Assembly: GCA_914767885.1 (NCBI GenBank)
Contig: CAJZBQ010000004.1
Span: forward strand, 1,093,001-1,157,000
Length of the DNA: 64,000 nucleotides
Direction of reading: 5' to 3'
Source of the DNA: Blepharisma stoltei
Taxonomy: Eukaryota; Ciliophora; Heterotrichea; Heterotrichida; Blepharismidae
In this document: one piece after another, positions 1 to 10,296 of the stretch
How the letters are laid out: the number at the start of each line of letters is the position of its first letter
Numbering within the stretch: position 1 is the first letter of the stretch
Notes under the pieces: generated by a model
The model's database searches: none
The model's input: only the letters and a program-made list of their open reading frames with translations
Told to the model about the DNA's origin: nothing
Made by a program: the position numbers and the translations under genes

Positions 1-609
1 ATAAAAATTTGTAATAGGTGGATGATGCGAAGTATGCTCACAAAATGCTTTCGTCCCATCAGGCCATTCCGCTTGCAAAGTTTCGCCTAAGAGAGGATTA
101 AATGGCTTTTCCTGTGAAGGGCTTATATAAAGCCCTGCAATGGCCATGGCCATAACTCTTTTGAATTTTTCTAATCGGTCTACTCTGTTTATGCCATCAA
201 AATAAACTGGCATGAAGCTTCATCTGTCAAGCATCCTTTCTAAGGTCGACCTTGGCTCAAACAGTCTAATAGGCAAGCTAAGCCCAACAACTCCTTTGCC
301 TTGCAATAAACAAGCAGTTACCTGTCCTATAACGTCAATTATGATACCTTTTTGCTTTGCTAGAACTTGTTCATCGACACATTTGAGACCTCCTTCACTC
401 AAAAATTCGTACCCATGCAGCTGAGATTGTTTGTCGCCTGACCTTTCTCGGTTTAAAACACGTAAAGAAGTGTAGGTAGGAGGAGGAGCTTCTCGATCAT
501 ACGGGCAGCCAAGTAAAAGAGAATAGGGTAAATACCCAATCTCTCCTGACCAAATTTCTTGGTGTCTGCCATCACGTGGAGTTGTGCAAGGGTCGTCAAT
601 GCTCTCCAT
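1..609 (-). CDS. Oxysterol-binding protein family (OSBP/ORP), 5' part, runs off left edge
   Basis: The reading frame opens with ATG at 609 (MESIDDP) and stays open to position 1 if TGA at 220-222 is read as Trp. The last visible residues carry the ORP signature: PFNPLLGET followed by a SHHPP motif (HTSHHPPI) near positions 5-35. ORP domains bind sterol or phosphoinositide and move lipids between membranes; SHHPP belongs to the ligand and PI4P-binding fold. No PH domain or FFAT motif is visible, so this looks like a short ORP. About 203 residues are inside the window; the rest lies to the left. The family call is firm, the specific lipid unknown. Confidence 0.9.
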
Positions 610-903
610 TTTAATGTTGAATGTCGATTATAAGTAATAAGCGATAAAGAAAAAGCTAATTAAATCGGAAAGATATCTGTTTATTTAAAGCAAAAATGCA
701 TGCTTATTTTTCCTTATTGATTTACTCTTACTTTTAACTGCCAAGTTTTGCTGGTTACTAAAAGGAATTAAATTATGTCTTTTATGAATAATTATTTGCT
801 AATTGGTGCAATTTAAATTAATAGCCCAAAATTATTTCAGAAAATAAATGTTATTTATAATAAAATAATTAAAAGCTATAATAAACATAAATAAAGTCAA
901 TAA
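610..903. other. AT-rich intergenic spacer
   Basis: About 290 bp between the OSBP start and the pseudokinase stop. I see no coding frame, repeat or palindrome here; the OSBP promoter should lie within it. Confidence 0.6.
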
Positions 904-2388
904 TTACATAGAAAACTTACTTATATATGTGCAAAAATCTTCTATACTAATGACTTCTGTGTTTAACACCCTAACAATCAGCTCATTCAGCCTCTCAGGG
1001 CTAACTTGGCAGTACAAAACCAAATTTTCAACTGCTAAAAATCCATCTTTATTGTCGTCCATCATGTCAAACACATCATAAATAAACTGCTTCTCATAAA
1101 TCTTAAAGGTAAACCCCATAAAATAGTCATGGGCTATAGTTCTATTTTGTTGAACATCAAGCAACTCATGCACAAGTCATCCCCATTCTTGGTTAAATAT
1201 GCCTCCTGTGTATTTAGCAAGCATTTCAATCATGATATCTATATAAATATATCCTGTTTGGCCTGAATCTAGCTCTTTTCATATACTTTCAGGATAAAAT
1301 TCTTCTCAAATTCTATTACTTTTCAGCAGTGCATTATAAACACATATCTTAAAAATCATCCCCAGCTTAAATTTAGGTAAAAGGGTGCCTGATTCAGCTA
1401 CTGTGTGAAAGAAATTTGTGATGTTTTGGTATAGCTGCAAGCGTTTTTCTTGAAAATAAGAAGGGAAATAAGAGCTTTCTAACAATTCAGCAGCTCCTGG
1501 CCTGGTGGTGTCTTTCCTGAGCATAGTTTTGATAAAGCTTTTTATTTCAAAAGACTGCTGCTTATAGATTGGGTCACTTGCAACTTTTCCTTTATTGACA
1601 GCTTTGATTATTTCGACGTAGCCTTTCCCTTGGAAAGGCTGATGTCCTACTAGCATTGTGTATAAAATTACTCCAGTGGATCAAATATCACACTTTTCAT
1701 TGTACCTACCAGCAAAAACTTCAGGGGCCATATACAATGGACTTCCATACCTTTCAGCCAATGTGAAGTTTTTCAATTCTCCTGTGTTGCTAAAACTAAT
1801 GATTTTTACCTCAGTCTTTTCTTTGTCTTTAAACATCACATTTTCTATGCACAAAGCTCTGTGACACAGTCTTGCTGCGTGCATATGTTTCAGTCCAAAT
1901 AAAATCTGGGCAGTAATATTCAGTGCCTGGCTGTAGTTTAGTCTCTGTTCTTTTGCAAGCAAATCAAAAATTTCTCCTCCTTTGCAAAGTTCAATGACTA
2001 AGTGTATGTGCCGTGATTCAAGAAAGACTTCAAATAATTTAACTAAATTAGGATGGTTTAGCTTTGACATAATGGTAATCTCATTCATTATTGCTGATAA
2101 ATTAAGCCCTGCTTGTGATCTAAAACCTACGTCATTTCCACTAGCAGAAACAAAAGCATCATCTGCTAATGTGTATGACTTGACTGCTCTTCTTATGTTA
2201 TAAATTTTGTGGGTGCAGATTCGAACTTGCGCGTAAAGAGAGCGTTTATTACCATCAATACGGTGGCCTATATGATAAAATTGTTTGATTTTTGTCCCTT
2301 CATCATGAATTAGTAGTGCTGAGTTGGATACAGAATATTTTAGGTTACTATATTGATGGGATATCACTGATTGAGCGGCAGGGTTCAT
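904..2388 (-). CDS. CDPK-like pseudokinase with C-terminal EF-hand region
   Basis: One frame of 494 residues from ATG 2388 to TAA 904, with several TGA codons read as Trp (for example CDI-W-STGVILY and RI-W-EEFYPESI-W). The order follows a calcium-dependent protein kinase: CaMK-type kinase domain, junction, then EF-hand-like loops (DMMDDNKDGFLAVENL). The kinase core keeps the AVK lysine, the APE-like motif (YMAPEVFAG) and the F-helix region. The catalytic loop reads HRALCIEN instead of HRDLKPEN (1840-1863), and the DFG position reads SFS. Both the catalytic Asp and the Mg-binding Asp are lost, so phosphotransfer is unlikely. No insert interrupts the gene. Probably a Ca2+-responsive scaffold; that role is inference. 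Confidence 0.88.
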
Positions 2389-2747
2389 TGCACTTGCAAA
2401 AAATTATCATAAAAATGAAATAATAGAAATTGTTTTCAAAGCTATTTAGCTATGAAGAAGGAGACTTAATTAGTCATCCTAATATTTGATATTAAGATTT
2501 GAGGATTTTAAATATTAATTTATTATTCCATATTTAAATAAATTTTTATGAATTAATTCTTTTTTGGATCTGACTGGGATTTTTCTAGCAGTTTATTGAT
2601 AAAAATTATAATTTTTTTATTCTGAATTCACTGCGGAATATTATTAAAATCAATAAAAATAGAATTTAATAACTATTTTCGATTTTTTATGTAATCAAAA
2701 ATTTTAAATAATTAAATTTGATGTATTAACTTAAGGTATATGGATAA
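2389..2747. other. AT-rich intergenic spacer
   Basis: About 360 bp with no supported gene or repeat. Confidence 0.5.
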
Positions 2748-3239
2748 TTAGAAAACATTTGGCTGATAATTCACAATGTTTTCTTGTATCATTTCTCTAT
2801 CTCTTCTATCTTCAGTCACTTTCTTTTGAAGATTATCAGTATGCTTTGCCATAGCCGCTAAGCGGTTTTCGTTTTGCATTTGAATCAGTTTTGCTCTTCT
2901 CTGTGCTTCCCTCTGCCTTTCAAGGTCTTCCATCATTCTTCTATGCTCTTCGACCCTTGCGTTAGTTCTTTCTTCTTTTTCTCTTTGTTCTTTTGCCTGC
3001 TGTTCTCTCATAATTAACTGGAGCTGGGCGTCTTGGCTTATTCTTTGTTTATAGGCAGCTTTTTCTTCTGTGCTTCCGAATAAAGCAACACGGCGACTCT
3101 CAGCGATTTGGTGCCTTTTAGCTTTGGCTTGCTCTAGCCTTGCCTGTTCTGCTTGGTATTCGGAGTCAAGAGAAGTCTCGTTTCTTCCATTGTAAGGTTT
3201 AGTCTTTCTAAACATAACGTTATTCCTAGAATCCTCCAT
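2748..3239 (-). CDS. Small charged coiled-coil protein, possibly ciliary (RIB43A-like)
   Basis: A frame of about 163 residues. I start it at ATG 3239 (MEDSRNN) because the frame further upstream begins only with TTG. The protein is rich in Glu, Gln, Arg and Lys, with long heptad-like stretches (EQAKAKRHQIAESRRVALFG, then KEQREKEERTNARVEEHRR) and no membrane segment. The motif RRAKLIQMQNENRLAAMAK recalls RIB43A protofilament-ribbon proteins, which occur as short and long forms in ciliates; I offer that only as a possibility. No insert or intron is seen. Confidence 0.6.
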   Translation of the reverse strand: MEDSRNNVMFRKTKPYNGRNETSLDSEYQAEQARLEQAKAKRHQIAESRRVALFGSTEEKAAYKQRISQDAQLQLIMREQQAKEQREKEERTNARVEEHRRMMEDLERQREAQRRAKLIQMQNENRLAAMAKHTDNLQKKVTEDRRDREMIQENIVNYQPNVF

Positions 3240-3665
3240 ACTAAAATTTATGGCCAAATTTTAAATTTCTATTATGAGATCAAAAATTTTGACTTATCAG
3301 TATTCGTTAAAAGAAGGGGATTGATGGAAAGATTAGAAAAGTTCAAGAATTTTTGGAAATTGGATTATATTAAAATTTTAAAGAAAATGAGCAGGATGAA
3401 GCTAAAATCTTTTGAAAATTCTTATTCCCCACTAATAATAAAACATTTTAAAAATATTTTATAATCTTAATAAATAAAAAAAAAAATTTATTATCTAGAG
3501 AATTTAGATAAATACCTAAACCAAATAAAATTTGCATTTACCACATAAAAATCATTTAAATTTTTTATTTTTTTATTTATCCACACAACAGTCACAGAAT
3601 CCAAACTTTTGCATTTACCCTATATAGCTATTCCAATATACGGACATTTTTAATAGTCGCCATTG
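3240..3665. other. AT-rich divergent intergenic region
   Basis: About 425 bp between divergently oriented genes (coiled-coil on minus, uS2 on plus). It should hold both promoters. No repeat was noted; a short open frame here on the plus strand has no coding character. Confidence 0.5.
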
Positions 3666-4472
3666 ATGAGCCAACAACGCAAGCAGCAAAGGGAAGAGGA
3701 CATTCAACTTTTGTTAGCCGTAAAAGCACATCTCGGCACAAATAATGTCAGCGAATTTATGAAACCTTATGTTTTCACAAAACGTGCAGATGGACTTAAC
3801 CTCATCCATTTAGGAAAAACATGGGAAAAACTAATGCTTGCCGCAAGAGCTATTGTCGCCGTCGAAAACCCTCAAGACGTCATCGTAATCAGTGCTAGGC
3901 CATATGGTCAGCGAGCAGTCTACAAGTTTTCTCAATACACAGAAACCTCATATCTCGCCGGCCGCTGGACTCCTGGAACTTTTACAAACCAAAGAATTCC
4001 AAAATTCATGGAGCCTCGCCTTATTATCGTAACAGACCCTCTCACCGATTACCAAGCCCTTCAAGAAGCTTCCTACGTAAACGTCCCGACCATTGCTTTT
4101 TGTGACACAGACTCCCCTATGAAATTCGTCGACATTGCAATTCCTTGCAATAATAAAGCCAAAAATTCCATCGCCATGATGTATTGGCTACTTGCCAGAG
4201 AAGTTTTGTACCTCAGAGGAGCTTTAAGTAGGTCTCAACAATGGGACGTCATGGTCGATTTATTCATATGGAGAGATATCGAGGCTGAAGAAAAGGCTGC
4301 CAAAGAGCAAGGACAGGTTACAAGAGAAGCTAGAGTTCATAAACAAAAAGAAGAATGGGACCAAGGAGCTGGAGAAGCAGCAGAAGAGCAAGAAGCAGGA
4401 GCATGGGATGAAGGAAACTGGGGAAACCAAGGTGAAGGAGAAGAAGCAAACCCACCTACATCTTGGGATTAA
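3666..4472 (+). CDS. RPSA: 40S ribosomal protein SA (uS2)
   Basis: 268 residues from ATG 3666 to TAA 4472; the upstream TTG was not used. Conserved uS2 features are plain: [34 protein letters not shown], the [14 protein letters not shown] segment, [28 protein letters not shown], and [13 protein letters not shown]. It is a structural protein at the head-body junction of the small subunit. The tail is acidic and ends with tryptophan-containing repeats (WDEGNWGNQ, then SWD), as in eukaryotic RPSA. The gene has no insert or intron and uses many C-ending codons, as expected of a highly expressed gene. Confidence 0.97.
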   Translation: MSQQRKQQREEDIQLLLAVKAHLGTNNVSEFMKPYVFTKRADGLNLIHLGKTWEKLMLAARAIVAVENPQDVIVISARPYGQRAVYKFSQYTETSYLAGRWTPGTFTNQRIPKFMEPRLIIVTDPLTDYQALQEASYVNVPTIAFCDTDSPMKFVDIAIPCNNKAKNSIAMMYWLLAREVLYLRGALSRSQQWDVMVDLFIWRDIEAEEKAAKEQGQVTREARVHKQKEEWDQGAGEAAEEQEAGAWDEGNWGNQGEGEEANPPTSWD

Positions 4473-4504
4473 TAAATAATCCTTATTGATTAATATTGGT
4501 TACC

Positions 4505-5582
4505 TTATTTTCGGAGCTCTTCTTTGGTTTTCTGCTGTAGGTAGTATTTTTTTGCAGCATCTTTGTAGAGGTCCCAGGTGATGAACATGACTACGCACCA
4601 AGGCCCAAGTCTCATCCAGAGGAACATGAAGCCGTTGTAAAGAGCGCTGAAACCTTCATTTTTGATGATTTTCTTGAAGCAGTCTAAAGGACTTGTGTAT
4701 GGTGTTTTCTATATATTTTCCATTAATAATTAATATATATTTATTATTAAATCAGCCATAAAAAAATAGTATATCTCACTTCACTCCCTTTAGGCACATT
4801 AGGATCTTCTTTGGTCGCATTCATATATCTTGTTTTGACGACGTCTATTGGTGAGCTTGCTACAGCTGCTATAAACCCTGCCATGACTGAAGCCCAAAAC
4901 CTAGTCCATAATGAATCTTCTCTCATAGAGAAGTTTTTCATTAGCAAAGCTTTAGAATTGTCATAAGTTCCGAGCTCAGCGGCATTCACTACAACTGATC
5001 TGTAGATATTTGGAGAGCTTCCTTTATAAAATCCATGGACAAATCCATCTTTTGACCATGTCTTTTTTAAACAGTCAATCAGGCCAGAATATTTTTCTTT
5101 TTTTGCGTCGTTTATGACTCTGACTTTGCAGACGTCTAATGGAGTGACTAAAAAGGATGCGAAACCACCACAGCCAGCGCCAAATACAAATCTTTGCCAA
5201 AATCCGCCTGAAGCAAGGTCATCTCCCATCAAAAATTTATTCACTTAGCCATTAGTTAGCTATATATTTAATTTTTATATTTTTTATATTAATTTATATA
5301 TAAAGGCATAACTTTGTCGTAAAGTGAAATCCTGATTCCTGAAAAAGTGAATTGTCTGACTAAGGCAGGGATCATTCCTCTATAGAAAGCTCCAATGCCT
5401 CCAGTCTGATAGGTATGAGTGATTATATGGAAAATTCCTCTGTATTTCATTGCGCCTTGAGTCCCTCCTAATTGCATTCTAGTTTTGAGCATATCCATAG
5501 GGAATGTTACTAGCTCAGCTGTAGTAGAAGAGATGCTACCACCCAAGAAAGAGATTATGAATGGAAGTTCTTGTTGGCTCAT
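4505..5582 (-). CDS. Mitochondrial carrier family protein (SLC25), interrupted twice
   Basis: Starts at ATG 5582 (MSQQELPFI) and ends at TAA 4505-4507 (KTKEELRK). Three carrier repeats are seen: PMDMLKTRM in repeat 1, PLDVCKVRV in repeat 2, and PIDVVKTRY in repeat 3. These are the P-x-[DE]-x-x-[KR] gates of inner-membrane transporters. Two gaps break the frame. Removing 5240-5298 between TAs joins MPLY to KFLMGDD. The second (4709-4779) has GT-AG ends and joins KGSE to KTPYTSPLDCF. The C-terminal piece (ALYNGFMFLWMRLGP) completes repeat 3. It resembles uncoupling/dicarboxylate-type carriers; substrate unknown. Confidence 0.9.
4709..4779 (-). other. Intron interrupted by an IES (71-bp GT-AG gap)
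   Basis: In the carrier gene, coding ends at AGT GAA, then GTGAGATA; it resumes after TATAG. The 71-bp gap is far longer than the 15-nt introns seen elsewhere. Removing about 55-56 bp between internal TAs would leave a 15- or 16-nt GTGAG...TATAG intron. Alternatively it is simply a long intron. Confidence 0.55.
5240..5298. other. Short TA-bounded IES in the carrier gene
   Basis: 59 bp, almost purely A/T, containing in-frame TAA stops. Excision with one TA kept (5238-5239 or 5297-5298) restores LYDKVMPLYKFLMGDD in frame. Confidence 0.7.
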
Positions 5583-6459
5583 ATTTAATTATAACAAATC
5601 ATAAAATCAGTAACATCTGAAAATGGATAGCTATGATGAAAATTCAGCATGGCAGGTCAGAATTTAAGGAAACTTGAAAATACCAAGCCTAAGTTGTGGA
5701 AAAATATTATTATTAAGATATTGTAAAAATTATATGAGGAGCTTTAAGAATTTTCAATATTATTGATTTTTGAAAAAGGTCACAAATGACAATAATTTAA
5801 GGTGAAGCATAAATTAAAAAAGTTATATAAAATTTATTGCAATATAATTGCTTCAAGACTTTGGATTTAAGACTTAAAGACGATTAAAAATATTTAATTC
5901 TAATTATGAATTAATAAAGTTAATAAATGGATTATAAAATACATCCAAATTATTGATACTTAATGCCATTTAATAAACAAAAATTTGTGCGGCGCTCTAA
6001 AAAAATTAAATTTTTAGGATAAGTTCAAAATACCCAATAATATAAATGAGTTTATTCTAATTATTTGCTGAAATTAGTATAAATTAAAATTTGATACATA
6101 AAGCTTTAAACTATTGACTGAAAATATTAAAAGGGATTTTCCTATCTAAAGTGATTTACAATTAAAACAAAATTAGAATTAAAATATGGCAAAAAATTCA
6201 AGATGATGCAAAGTGGTAGACTTATAACCAAAATATTATAAAATATTAATAAACATCACACAAAAAACTAATCTCTGCATCCTTTCCATAATTAGACCTT
6301 ACTAAATTCCCAAACTAATAAATTATCCTTTATCTTATCCTATATGATATTTTTGCATTTAACTAACTCCAAACTCTCTATAGCTTTAATTAAAGATAGT
6401 AAGCTATATTACCGAAAATAAAAAAACTGATTCTGAGAAGTAGGTTACAATAATAAAAA
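5583..6459. other. AT-rich intergenic region
   Basis: About 880 bp between the divergent carrier and channel genes. I see no coding frame, tRNA or clear inverted repeat. Confidence 0.5.
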
Positions 6460-9400
6460 ATGAACGACATGCTAGAACAGGCTTTTCAAGTTCAAGCCGG
6501 GAACGTTGCACTTGCCTCAGGAGGGATTGACAGTGCTGATAATTATAAAAAACGGCAAACTGTAAGTGACAGTGTGACCTATGCAAATTTAGAGGTGGCC
6601 AAAGACCATCGTAACAAAACAAGCCTCAGACAGTTTAAAGATGATCGCTACTATAAATACCCGATCATTGGGACTAATCTATCCACTTTAGGTGAATATG
6701 GAGTTGGTCTGGAGCTTTATTTTCAGTTTATCAAACAATTCGCAATTATTTTTTTCATTATTTCTGGCATATCGATATGGCCGATCTATGAAAACTACCA
6801 AGGCAATTATTTAGCTGACACAGCACAAAAAGCATCATACACTTTTATTTCCCTTGCAAATCAAGAAGGTCCTGAATTTAATTACACGTTATATTCAGAA
6901 GCAGACTCAATGCTAGATACTGTTAAAGATAATCAAATGAACATCACTATCGCTGACTTGATCTATACGTGCTTTTTCATCATTTTTTTGGTTTATTTGG
7001 AGATTTATCTGGTTTATTTTTTTTTTAAATTTTTTTATTTATTTTTAAAAAATAAATTTTAATAAAATAAAGATTTATGTTAAAAGAATCATAAAGAAGC
7101 GACGACTTATGACGGTAACTCCTGGATCTTTTGCAGTTGAAGCTAAAGGTTTTCCAAAAGAACCATTGTCAGCCCAAGAAGTTAAGGATCATTTCAGTCA
7201 ATTTGGAGAAGTTGCGGAAGTTGCTTTTGCCAAAGATTTTTCTGTAGCATATCATTGGCTGTTATTTTTTCCCTTCCATATATTCCTTGATGATATTTCG
7301 TCAGAATTTTCCACTGTGAGTAAAACTGGTTATTTTTTAATCAAATATCTGACAAGAAAAAATTTTATCCAATATTTTCTAACTCCCCCTCCGTGAGTGA
7401 ACAAAAAAATTTTGTTCACTAACGGAGGGGGGTTAATTTTATTTTTTTTAAAAAATTTATATATATAAAATTTTATAAAAAATATATATATATAAATTTT
7501 ATAAAAAATATTTTTTTTCGAAATTTAAAAAAATCCTAATTCGCAAAAATTGGAAAGCAAATATTAATTTAATTTATAAAATTTATGTTTTAAAAAGCAA
7601 TTCGTTCAAAAATTAAATAGAATTAGCTCTAGATTTCATTATACTAATTATCATTTATATATCAAATTGTTTTTCCATAAAAAGTTTTTGTTCACTCACG
7701 GAGGGTGGGTTTTTTGGGCAAAAAATAGCGATTTTTCTAATGGTTTTGTTCACTCACGGAGGGGGGGGGAGTAAAGGAATAAACATGTCGCCGATTTTTC
7801 AGGAAGATTGTTTTTTTATAGTAAACGAGCACAAATCAGTATAAAAATTGGTCATGAAAAGCTAAAAAACAAAAACACTTTGCAGCTTAGAAACCTGCAA
7901 AGACAAATGTCAATTTTTGACAGGAAGCTATATAAAGCTGATAATGGGAATGTTAAAACCTTTAATGAGCTTCCAGTCATAAGAGCATTTATTATATTTA
8001 ATAAAGTCGAAGACAAAAAAAACTGCCTTAAAGAGTATAAAAATTCTTATATAGAATGTTGCTGCTGCCGAAAAATGAAAAAACATTTAATGTTCCGAGG
8101 AAAGCACGAGCTTAAGGTGAAACAAGCCCCAGAACCTTCAAATATTTTATGGGAAAACATTGAATACCCTCGTTGGAAGCGAAACGCTCGCAGAATCTTT
8201 GCGATTGCTCCCACTTTAGCCCTAATGATTTTGTCAATAGCTTTAATTTATGCAATAAAATACTTGCAAAACGAAATTCCAAACGAAAACCATTGCTCAG
8301 AACTAGACGTCAAAGATGAATCATTATCAGCAGCTAAACAAGACTACACAACGAATGATCAAATATATACTTATTTACCAAGAATAGCCCACTAAGGAGA
8401 TTTTTTGGTTGGCCGGATAATAGCTGGCTTGCCAAATTCCTTGGCATAGCATATTTTTTGGCTAACTAAATTTAAGAATGGCGAAACCAAAAAATGCTGC
8501 TCCTTAGTGGGCTATTCTTGGCAAATAGGTATACTGCTATTGCAAGCAGCAAAATTGGTACAAGCTTTTTAGCGATAGTGATCTTAATTCATATTGCACC
8601 GATTATATAGAAAAAGTATCCCTTACGAGCTCTGTCCGATTTCTTTCCAGCATAGGTATCGTTTTTATAAATACCATTCTGAGGATTATGCTAACCAAAC
8701 TGACCAAATTTGAAAGAATTTCGACAGTCAGTGGGATGAGGATGTCAATGATGTCAAAAGTTTTCATTGCAATGTTTATTAACACTGCCCTTATAACGCT
8801 ACTTGTTAACGCCAATTTTCAATCTTTGTGGTTTGTACAGAGACTGGCATTTAAAGAGTATCTTTTTAATGGAGACTATAAAGACTTTTCAAGAGAGTGG
8901 TATGAAGACGTAGGTGCTACCATTATAGCGACTTTATTAGTGAGCATTGCCCTTCCTCATTTTATCAACTTATTGATATTTTACCCAATTGGGGTTATTA
9001 AGCGACATTGCTGCCATAAAAAATATATCACACAATACCAGATGAACGCTGCTTTTACAGGGCCTGAATTTGATATTTCTTCAAGAACCTCAGTAATCCT
9101 TACTGTAATTTTTAGTTGTTACCTTTATTCTGGAGGAATTCCTTTACTAAACATTGTATGTTTTGTCACCTTGGTCGTCATCTATTGGACTGATAAGTTC
9201 CTAGTTTTAAGGCACTACCGTAAACCTCCAGTATATTCCGAGCTGATGTACAAGCGAGTTGGCTATTTTTTACCATTCGGAATAATGCTGCATTGTGGGT
9301 TTTCTTTATATATGTATGGGAGCCAAGATATTTTCCCCAGAGAATATGTTCCATACACAGACTCAGACACTGGAGAAACTTATATTGAAGATGTCAGAAC

Positions 9401-9764
9401 TGAGACTATAGGAGACAGAATTTGGGTATTTCCAGGGAGGGTCAATATTATATTATGTGGGATTTCGTTTTTAATTTTTGTCTGGCAGTTCTTTTTGAAG
9501 GACTTCTTGAAAAGTAAGCATAAGAACCAGGTTTTGACAGAAAGGGCTGAGAGAACTTATATGGAGGAGCTGAAGAATTTGAGGGCAATAGGCATACATA
9601 GCTATAATATAATGGAAAATCCAAGCTACGCGCCACTTGTGATATCGATGAATTCGACTGCTGAGCAGACTAAAAAAATGGGAGCTTCAGCTATTAATAA
9701 CACTGTTGAAATAGCTTCTAAAGACGCTAAAGAAATTATTTCTGATGGGCAAGGGACAAACTAA
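6460..9764 (+). CDS. OSCA/CSC1-like (TMEM63/RSN1) polytopic channel protein, interrupted by three inserts
   Basis: Starts ATG 6460 (MNDMLEQAF), ends TAA 9764. Order: soluble N-terminus; first membrane segments (FIKQFAIIFFIISGISIWP); an RRM-like cytosolic stretch (AQEVKDHFSQFGEVAEVAF); the family motif APEPSNILWENI near 8128; then a block of membrane helices with YWTDKFLVLRHYRKPP, typical of the 7TM region. The family forms mechanosensitive or osmosensitive cation channels. Inserts at 7017-7077, 7252-7818 and about 8368-8533 break the frame, and removing all three gives one continuous protein. Joins read YLEIY-VKRIIKKRR, DFSVAY-SKRAQI and NDQIY-CYCKQQ. Nearby loops are Cys-rich (ECCCCRK). The exact join at the second insert is uncertain. 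Confidence 0.82.
7017..7077. other. Short TA-bounded IES in the OSCA-like gene
   Basis: 61 bp starting in a T-run and ending before TATGTTAAA. Excision joins ...LVY to VKRIIKKRRLMTVTPG. A TAT a few codons upstream could serve equally well as the left boundary. Confidence 0.65.
7252..7818. mobile_element. Composite IES (567 bp) in the OSCA-like gene, carrying a nested MITE
   Basis: TA pairs at 7250-7251 and 7817-7818 restore DFSVAYSKRAQISIKIG. The insert contains an intact family A MITE (7382-7773), so about 175 bp of outer sequence was probably hit by the MITE later. An 8-bp repeat GATTTTTC also lies near both ends, giving a second possible in-frame join (DFSGRLFFYSKR). Confidence 0.65.
7382..7773 (+). 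mobile_element. Family A MITE, nested copy
   Basis: 392 bp, TA at both ends (7380-7381, 7772-7773). The left end TAACTCCCCCTCCGTGAGTG is followed at once by its inverted copy, making a terminal hairpin. The right end has two CACTCACGGAGG copies and finishes GGGGGAGTA. The AT-rich interior is shared with the 25.5, 30.7 and 54.9 kb copies. Confidence 0.9.
8366..8533. mobile_element. Palindromic TA-bounded IES (168 bp) in the OSCA-like gene
   Basis: The outer ~40 bp on each side are inverted copies with few mismatches (left TATACTTATTTACCAAGAAT; right reads its complement ending GTATA). The match continues through AGCCCACTAAGGAG. Excision with one TA left joins NDQIY to CYCKQQNWYKLF. Confidence 0.88.
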
Positions 9765-10296
9765 ATAATAATTACCTATAATTTATATATATAGAAAAAT
9801 ATTTTTTATTTGGAGAATTTTGCCTACTGAATCATTATAGGATTAAGATGAAAAAATAAGATCATCGATATTGTTTAATTTCACTTGTAAATAAAAAATA
9901 TAATAACTTGTCGATAAATATGATTTAATTACAAACATTTTTTCATTAATCAAGCTTGAACATCAATTCTGACTAATTTTCTTTTTCCATGCATTTAATA
10001 AAAATTAATCCTATTTATAATAAATAAAATCATCACTTTTTTTTCTATTCTTATATTAAGAAAATTACTTTTTATCTGCGTTTTCACAGTAGCAGGTTAG
10101 TTTATAATTTTAAAACATTTTATTCAAAATTTTAAGCCAGAAAAATGTCAACAAAAATTTGTTAACAAATATATCATTTTTTACTGTTTATGACCCAAAG
10201 AAAAATCCCAAAAATTTTCTTATAAATAATCATCTCATGTTTGTTGATTTAATTTCATTTCAGCTATTAAATATACCTAAAGAATCAGTGGCAAAA
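9765..10296. other. AT-rich intergenic region
   Basis: About 530 bp between the channel and NPC1-like genes on the same strand. A frame open from about 10159 runs into the NPC1-like gene but has poor coding character before the ATG at 10297. Confidence 0.5.

Noticed and set aside
2210-2235. Possible tRNA B-box (GATTCGAACTTG)
   Set aside because: It lies in the coding frame of the pseudokinase with no matching A-box or cloverleaf.
7242-7802. GATTTTTC repeat as an 8-bp target duplication in the OSCA-like gene
   Set aside because: Not fully excluded, but GATTTTTC also occurs inside family A MITEs, no inverted ends abut it, and a TA pair gives a good join.
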